From NCBI GenBank assembly GCA_046484975.1, contig JAWOHX010000109.1, positions 1 through 9,829 on the forward strand: DNA of 9,829 nt. Reading direction: 5' to 3'. The notes under the pieces are model-generated. The model had not been told where the DNA came from. It worked only from the letters and a program-made list of their open reading frames with translations, and did no database searches. A program made the translations under genes and the position numbers. The stretch is from JAWOHX01 sp046484975 (lineage in GTDB: Bacteria; Bacillota; Clostridia; DUPQ01). Shown here in pieces: positions 6,175 through 9,829 of the stretch (its first letter is position 1; every line of letters starts with the position of its first letter).

Positions 6175-7317
6175 ATGAAATCTCCGGAGGAACTGCGGGT
6201 ATCCAATGAATTGAAGGTCCTGAGGCATCTGCTGGAGAGCACGAGGGCCACAAAAGTTGACACAGCCAGGGAAACCGGGCTTACACTGGTGACCGTCAAC
6301 AGTATTTTCAATGGGATGAAGGGCCGTATCCTGGAGGAAGCAGGCACAGAAACGGACAAGCCCGGCAGAAATCCGGTCATTTATGCCTTCCGCCCCGACA
6401 GGAACCACATCCTTGGCATCACGGTATATATCGAAGGCATCGCCATCCGGGTGGAAAACCTGCAGAAAAGTTTGCTCCATGAGGCTTTCATCAAGGTGGA
6501 TGTGCATGCCCAATATGATGAAGTCCTTGAGGCGATCAAAAGGGAAATCCCCCATTTGCATGAACGGTTCGACCTCGTCGCCGCGGGGGTTGCAATCCCG
6601 GGGGCATATGATGGAAAAAGCGGGAAGATCACCTTCAGTCCCAATATCCTCTACCTAAGGGGAAAAGATTTCCGCGGGGACTTGGAAACCCTTACCGGAC
6701 TTCGCACTTACATTGAAAAGGATGTGCATTCCGCAGCGCTGATCCTGAAGGACATGTTCCACAAGGAGGATGTCTCGGTTTTCCTCTCCGTACGGGGAGG
6801 GGTGGGATGCAGTGTAATGTACAAGGGAGAGATCATCAGGGGAGCCGGGTCCATGGCGGGAGAAACGGGACATTTTTCCATCGACCGGAAGGGACCGGCC
6901 TGCAGTTGCGGTAAAAAAGGATGTCTGGAAATGACAGCTTCCGACCATGCCCTTCTGAATGCTTTCCCGGGGAGTTCCCTGAAGGAAATCATCCAAAGAA
7001 CCCTGGAAGGGGAACAGGAGATCATCCGGTGGATGAAGCAGGCCTGCGGGAAACTGAGCATCCTTGTGGAGGGCATCCTGCAGTTTTATGATCCCGGAAA
7101 CCTGGTCATCAACAGCAGTTGGATCAGCAGGGTCCCGGAGGTCCGTGACCACATGGCCGCGATATGCAAATCCTACAATGCAGCTCTTGTGGTGGTGTTC
7201 ATCGACGAGGAAAAGATATATGAACAGGGCAGCATATTGACCGCAAGGGACAGGCTGTTCCACGATATCCATGAAAACATTCTGACAGGAGGAACCCATG
7301 ATCAAAAAAAACATTGA
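6175..7317 (+). CDS. ROK-family transcriptional regulator (NagC/XylR-like)
   Basis: This 380-residue protein combines an N-terminal winged helix-turn-helix (about residues 10-55, with TKVDTARETGLTLVTVNSIF as the helix-turn-helix core) with a ROK sugar-kinase-fold domain. The ROK part shows a P-G turn (AGVAIPGAYDG, 137-147), a glycine-rich SVRGGVGCSVMYKG (205-218), and the ROK zinc signature GETGHF...CSCGKKGCLE (H233, C243, C245, C250). The phosphate-loop region reads GITVYIEG (81-88) and lacks the usual D-x-G-G-T kinase motif, and the catalytic-Asp region is EKDVHSAAL. It is therefore a sugar-sensing DNA-binding protein rather than a kinase. The start is set by GGAGG at 6166-6170. The 3' end overlaps the next gene by 20 bases. 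Proteins of this type usually repress sugar genes until a sugar or sugar phosphate binds. The inducer here is unknown but is probably an intermediate of this operon's pathway. Confidence 0.93.
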   Translation: MKSPEELRVSNELKVLRHLLESTRATKVDTARETGLTLVTVNSIFNGMKGRILEEAGTETDKPGRNPVIYAFRPDRNHILGITVYIEGIAIRVENLQKSLLHEAFIKVDVHAQYDEVLEAIKREIPHLHERFDLVAAGVAIPGAYDGKSGKITFSPNILYLRGKDFRGDLETLTGLRTYIEKDVHSAALILKDMFHKEDVSVFLSVRGGVGCSVMYKGEIIRGAGSMAGETGHFSIDRKGPACSCGKKGCLEMTASDHALLNAFPGSSLKEIIQRTLEGEQEIIRWMKQACGKLSILVEGILQFYDPGNLVINSSWISRVPEVRDHMAAICKSYNAALVVVFIDEEKIYEQGSILTARDRLFHDIHENILTGGTHDQKKH

Positions 7318-7876
7318 TGAATATGTCAGGAATCAGGCCGCAGTTCTGCTTCAGAGCCCTATCGGTGAACTGGAGAATCTTTGCAGGATGCTGCTTTTGG
7401 CCAGGGAAGACGGCAAGTCTGTCTTCATCGCCGGAAACGGCGGCTCCGCGGCCACGGCCTCCCACTTTGTGAATGACCTTGTGAAAGGGCTTTCCCTTCC
7501 TGGGAAAAAAAGATTCAAAGCATTCAGCCTGTGCGACCAGGTGGCAGTCATCACCGCACTGGCCAACGATTATTCCTATGACCGTATTTTTTCCGAACAG
7601 CTGATGAATTATGCCGGGAAAGGTGATCTCCTCCTGGTCATCAGCGGAAGTGGGAACTCCAGGAACATTCTGGAGGCCGTCCAATACGCAACCTCCATCG
7701 GGATGGTCACCGTGGCGATGACGGGACAGTCCGGAGGGGCCGTTGGGACGATGTGCGACCTGGTTTTACGGGCCGGGACGGACTGCATGGAGCAAATCGA
7801 GGACATCCATCTCATGTGGGAGCATGCCGTCATCTGTGCCCTGAAGTATGAAATCAGCCGGGAAGGGGAACAATGA
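7298..7876 (+). CDS. SIS-domain sugar-phosphate isomerase, GmhA (sedoheptulose-7-phosphate isomerase)-like
   Basis: This 192-residue protein has the length and layout of GmhA. The first sugar-phosphate loop is VFIAGNGGSAATASHF (42-57) and the second is LVISGSGNSRNILEA (113-127), with TALANDYSYDRIFSEQL (86-102) between them, all close to GmhA. GmhA converts sedoheptulose 7-phosphate to D-glycero-heptose 7-phosphate. Compared from memory with the E. coli GmhA metal/catalytic positions (H61, E65, Q172, H180), this protein has H56, D60, E168 and H176: both histidines kept, with Glu to Asp and Gln to Glu changes. That argues for a related but perhaps different ketose/aldose phosphate. The start has AGGAGG (7287-7292) 5 bases upstream and lies inside the end of the ROK gene, implying translational coupling. 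Alternatives are a DiaA-like or other SIS isomerase; the operon's kinase and phosphatase favour a sugar-phosphate pathway. Confidence 0.87.
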   Translation: MIKKNIDEYVRNQAAVLLQSPIGELENLCRMLLLAREDGKSVFIAGNGGSAATASHFVNDLVKGLSLPGKKRFKAFSLCDQVAVITALANDYSYDRIFSEQLMNYAGKGDLLLVISGSGNSRNILEAVQYATSIGMVTVAMTGQSGGAVGTMCDLVLRAGTDCMEQIEDIHLMWEHAVICALKYEISREGEQ

Positions 7877-7877
7877 G

Positions 7878-8681
7878 ATGGAGATGATAACCAAAGGTCT
7901 GAAAACCCATCGCATTCATTCGGTGATCTTCGATTTCGACGGGACCCTGAGTCTGATCAGGCGGGGATGGCAGGAGATCATGACCCCCTATTTCACAGAG
8001 GTCCTTATGGACACGCCGGGAACCCATGGGTTTCAACAGGAGAATGAATGCGCCCGGGATTTCATCGATCTGCTCACGGGAAAGCAAACCATTTACCAAT
8101 GCATCCGCCTCAATGAGGAAGTGGTGAAAAGGGGGGGGGAAAAGAGGGACCCCATGGTGTACAAGGATGAATACAACAGGAGGCTGCTGGAGAAAATCGA
8201 ATACCGCAGGAAAGGGCTGTTGGAAAAGACCATCGAGACAAGGGACTACCTGGTCCCGGGAAGTGTCGGGTTGCTGGAAAGCCTGCTTGCCCACGGGATG
8301 GACATCTACCTGGCAAGCGGCACGGACCATCTGTATGTGGAGGAAGAGGCCAGGCTCCTGGATCTGGCAAAATATTTCGGGGACAGGATCTATGGCGCCA
8401 GGGATGATTACAAGCTCTTTTCAAAGGCCATGGTGATCAGGCGCATCCTGGAGGAAAACAACATTCGGGGTGATTCCCTTGCGGGGTTCGGCGACGGCTA
8501 TGTGGAAATCGAGAATGTCAAGGAAGTGGGAGGACTGGCCTTCGGGGTGGCTTCCGACGAGGAAAAGATGGAAGGCGTGGATTTGTGGAAAAGGGACAGG
8601 TTGATCCGGGCGGGGGCGGATGTCATCATTCCGGATTTCAGGAACCTTCATGAAATCGAAGCATTGCTGTACGGGGGGTGA
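7878..8681 (+). CDS. HAD-superfamily hydrolase, probable sugar-phosphate phosphatase
   Basis: This 267-residue protein has all four HAD motifs. Motif I is FDFDGTLS (nucleophile D19, acid D21), motif II is LASGTDH (S147), motif III is a Lys near 179-183 in DDYKLFSK, and motif IV is GFGDGYVEIENV (D206, E210). A large helical cap insertion lies between motifs I and II (about residues 30-135), the C1 type common in sugar-phosphate phosphatases and beta-phosphoglucomutases. It lies one base after the SIS gene's stop. AAGGGGA (7863-7869) precedes the chosen ATG at 7878 by 8 bases; the earlier in-frame ATG at 7848 is inside the SIS gene, and ATG 7884 is also possible. In this operon it could play the GmhB role (removing a phosphate from a bisphosphorylated sugar), but it is not a close GmhB match. 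A nine-G run lies inside the gene at 8131-8139. Confidence 0.88.
   Translation: MEMITKGLKTHRIHSVIFDFDGTLSLIRRGWQEIMTPYFTEVLMDTPGTHGFQQENECARDFIDLLTGKQTIYQCIRLNEEVVKRGGEKRDPMVYKDEYNRRLLEKIEYRRKGLLEKTIETRDYLVPGSVGLLESLLAHGMDIYLASGTDHLYVEEEARLLDLAKYFGDRIYGARDDYKLFSKAMVIRRILEENNIRGDSLAGFGDGYVEIENVKEVGGLAFGVASDEEKMEGVDLWKRDRLIRAGADVIIPDFRNLHEIEALLYGG
8131..8139 (+). repeat. Poly-G tract (G9) inside the HAD gene
   Basis: Nine consecutive G residues occur within codons for Lys-Arg-Gly-Gly-Glu (about residues 84-88) of the HAD protein, upstream of motifs II-IV. Gaining or losing one base would destroy the phosphatase. It is a possible slippage (phase-variation) site or simply a place where sequencing indels are likely; the frame is intact here. 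Confidence 0.6.
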
Positions 8682-8685
8682 AAGC

Positions 8686-9660
8686 ATGCCTTATCATAAG
8701 TTCGACAGGAACATGCTTCAACTGAAGGATTTGGGGGAACGGGAACATGGCCTGGACCTATCCATCATGATGGATCCCCGGGAAATGCCGGTGCCCTTTG
8801 AAAATCCGAAGCTTTACGAGTTGGTGGAAAAGATTAAGGAGGCGAACCGGAGGAACGCCTCGGTGATCCTGATGATGGGAGCCCATGTGATCCGGTCAGG
8901 GTGCACCCCCTGGCTCATCCGCCTCATGGAAGAGGGAGTGGTCACCCATTTCGCATTGAACGGAGCCGGTGCCATTCATGATTTCGAGTTCGCCCTCATA
9001 GGGAAAACCACCGAGAGCGTCGCCAGATATATCCAGGAAGGGCAGTTCGGTCTCTGGAAACAGTCCGGACTCATCAATGACCATGTGAACCGGGGTGCCA
9101 TGGAGGGACTGGGATTCGGGGAGAGCCTGGGAAAAGCCATATCGGAACAAATGCTCCCGTTTAGGAAATTCAGCCTCCTGGCAGCGGGATATGAAAAAAA
9201 AGTGCCCGTCACGGTGCATGTGGGAATCGGGATGGATATCATCCACGAGCATCCCAACTTCGACGGTGCCCTCACTGGGAAAGCCTCGTATGACGATTTC
9301 CTGGTGTTCACAAAAGCAGTGGAGAAACTCCAGGGAGGAGTGTTCATCAATGCAGGCTCTGCCGTCACCGGACCGGAGGTCTACCTCAAAGCCCTGGCCA
9401 TGGCCAGGAATGTGGCCCATGGCCAGGGACGCGCCATCAACGCCTTTACCACAGGGGTGTTCGACATCCTGGATATTGATGGTGACACGGCAACCCCCCC
9501 GGATAGATCCGACCCCAGATACTATTTCCGGCCATGGAAAACAATCCTGTCCAGGACGGTCTCGGACGGTGGGACCGGATATTACATCAGGGGGGAACAC
9601 AAGAGGACAATCAGCAGCCTGGCTTACGCACTGCTTGAAGAAAAAGGGGACAGACGATGA
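8686..9660 (+). CDS. Conserved uncharacterised protein, deoxyhypusine synthase-like, associated with heptose-type kinases
   Basis: This 324-residue soluble protein reads as a Rossmann-like alpha/beta protein. Striking conserved-looking blocks are SVILMMGAHVIRSG (59-72), THFALNGAGAIHDFEFALIG (87-106), ESVARYIQEGQFGLW (110-124), PVTVHVGIGMDIIHEHP (174-190), FINAGSAVTGPEVYLKALAMAR (220-241), and a C-terminal KTILSRTVSDGGTGYYIRGEH (285-305). I recall this pattern in proteins loosely annotated as deoxyhypusine synthase family and found next to RfaE/HldE-like kinases. I do not see the deoxyhypusine synthase active-site lysine context, and bacteria lack eIF5A, so protein hypusination is unlikely. 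An NAD-dependent or sugar-phosphate-binding enzyme is more plausible. The start at 8686 is four bases after the HAD stop and preceded by GGGGGGTGA (8673-8681). It ends in an ATGA overlap with the kinase gene, so its product probably works in the same pathway. Function unknown. Confidence 0.8.
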   Translation: MPYHKFDRNMLQLKDLGEREHGLDLSIMMDPREMPVPFENPKLYELVEKIKEANRRNASVILMMGAHVIRSGCTPWLIRLMEEGVVTHFALNGAGAIHDFEFALIGKTTESVARYIQEGQFGLWKQSGLINDHVNRGAMEGLGFGESLGKAISEQMLPFRKFSLLAAGYEKKVPVTVHVGIGMDIIHEHPNFDGALTGKASYDDFLVFTKAVEKLQGGVFINAGSAVTGPEVYLKALAMARNVAHGQGRAINAFTTGVFDILDIDGDTATPPDRSDPRYYFRPWKTILSRTVSDGGTGYYIRGEHKRTISSLAYALLEEKGDRR

Positions 9661-9829
9661 ACAAGGGAAGACTGGAAGCAATGTATGAAACATTCAAGGG
9701 CCTGAATATAGCGGTGGTGGGGGATTTCGTGCTGGACAAGTATCTGACGGTGGACACATCACTGGACGAACCTTCCCTGGAAACCGGACGAACCGCATAC
9801 CAGGTGGTGGAGACGAGGAAATATCCCGG
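9657..9829 (+). CDS. PfkB-family sugar kinase, RfaE/HldE domain I-like (3' truncated by window)
   Basis: Only the first 57 residues are in the window. The sequence NIAVVGDFVLDKYLTVD (residues 17-33) matches the N-terminus of D-glycero-D-manno-heptose-7-phosphate kinases (RfaE/HldE domain I, PfkB/ribokinase fold), where the first strand ends in V-G-D-x-x-L-D-x-Y and the Asp contacts the sugar. The following LDEPSLETGRTAYQVVET (36-53) replaces the usual S-P-E-A-P-V-P segment of true HldE, so this is a divergent branch. The start forms an ATGA overlap with the preceding stop and has AAGGGGA (9644-9650) 6 bases upstream. It probably phosphorylates the sugar phosphate made by the GmhA-like isomerase. 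Whether a nucleotidyltransferase domain or gene follows is outside the window. Confidence 0.82.
   Translation, partial: MNKGRLEAMYETFKGLNIAVVGDFVLDKYLTVDTSLDEPSLETGRTAYQVVETRKYP

Noticed and set aside
5890..6561. Minus-strand open frame spanning the promoter region and the start of the ROK gene
   Set aside because: It runs antisense through two well-supported genes and their intergenic promoter, with no domain signature; treated as chance.
7304..7311. A8 run at the start of the SIS gene as a programmed slippage site
   Set aside because: The SIS start has its own strong ribosome site and both frames read normally, so no frameshift product is needed to explain the genes.
8686..9660. True deoxyhypusine synthase (eIF5A modification)
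   Set aside because: Bacteria lack eIF5A, the active-site lysine context was not found, and the operon is sugar-related; only distant resemblance is claimed.

Overview
The window looks like chromosomal DNA of an anaerobic, fermentative bacterium, most likely a clostridial Firmicute. The pointers are a multi-domain [FeFe] hydrogenase next to a GltD-like flavoprotein, strong AGGAGG-type ribosome binding sites, a good sigma-A-type promoter, an intrinsic terminator, and tightly packed or overlapping genes. A spirochaete or other anaerobic lineage cannot be excluded. All supported genes lie on the + strand; no RNA genes, insertion sequences, CRISPR arrays or phage features were recognised.

Region 1 (1-2497) is the end of a redox operon: the C-terminal part of a GltD-like FAD/NAD(P)H oxidoreductase, then a complete 588-residue [FeFe] hydrogenase with its full set of N-terminal Fe-S domains. 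It closes with a clear rho-independent terminator.

Region 2 (about 2600-6107) starts after a probable extended -10 promoter. It holds three translationally coupled genes: a URO-D-fold protein that is not a true HemE, a RimJ/RimL-type GNAT acetyltransferase, and a 608-residue cytoplasmic protein whose C-terminal two thirds resemble an (alpha/alpha)6 'six-hairpin' glycosidase.

Region 3 (6104-9829, running off the end) starts with a strong promoter overlapping an imperfect inverted repeat, a likely operator. It encodes a ROK-family regulator, a GmhA-like SIS-domain sugar-phosphate isomerase, a HAD phosphatase, a conserved protein distantly resembling the deoxyhypusine synthase family, and the first 57 residues of an RfaE/HldE-type PfkB sugar kinase. 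Isomerase, kinase and phosphatase together echo the nucleotide-heptose pathway (GmhA, HldE/HddA, GmhB). Here they sit with a ROK regulator, an uncharacterised protein and, just upstream, a putative glycosidase and a URO-D-like protein. The best reading is an undescribed sugar-phosphate (possibly heptose-like) pathway that either uses an unusual glycan or makes an unusual activated sugar. Its substrate cannot be read from this sequence.
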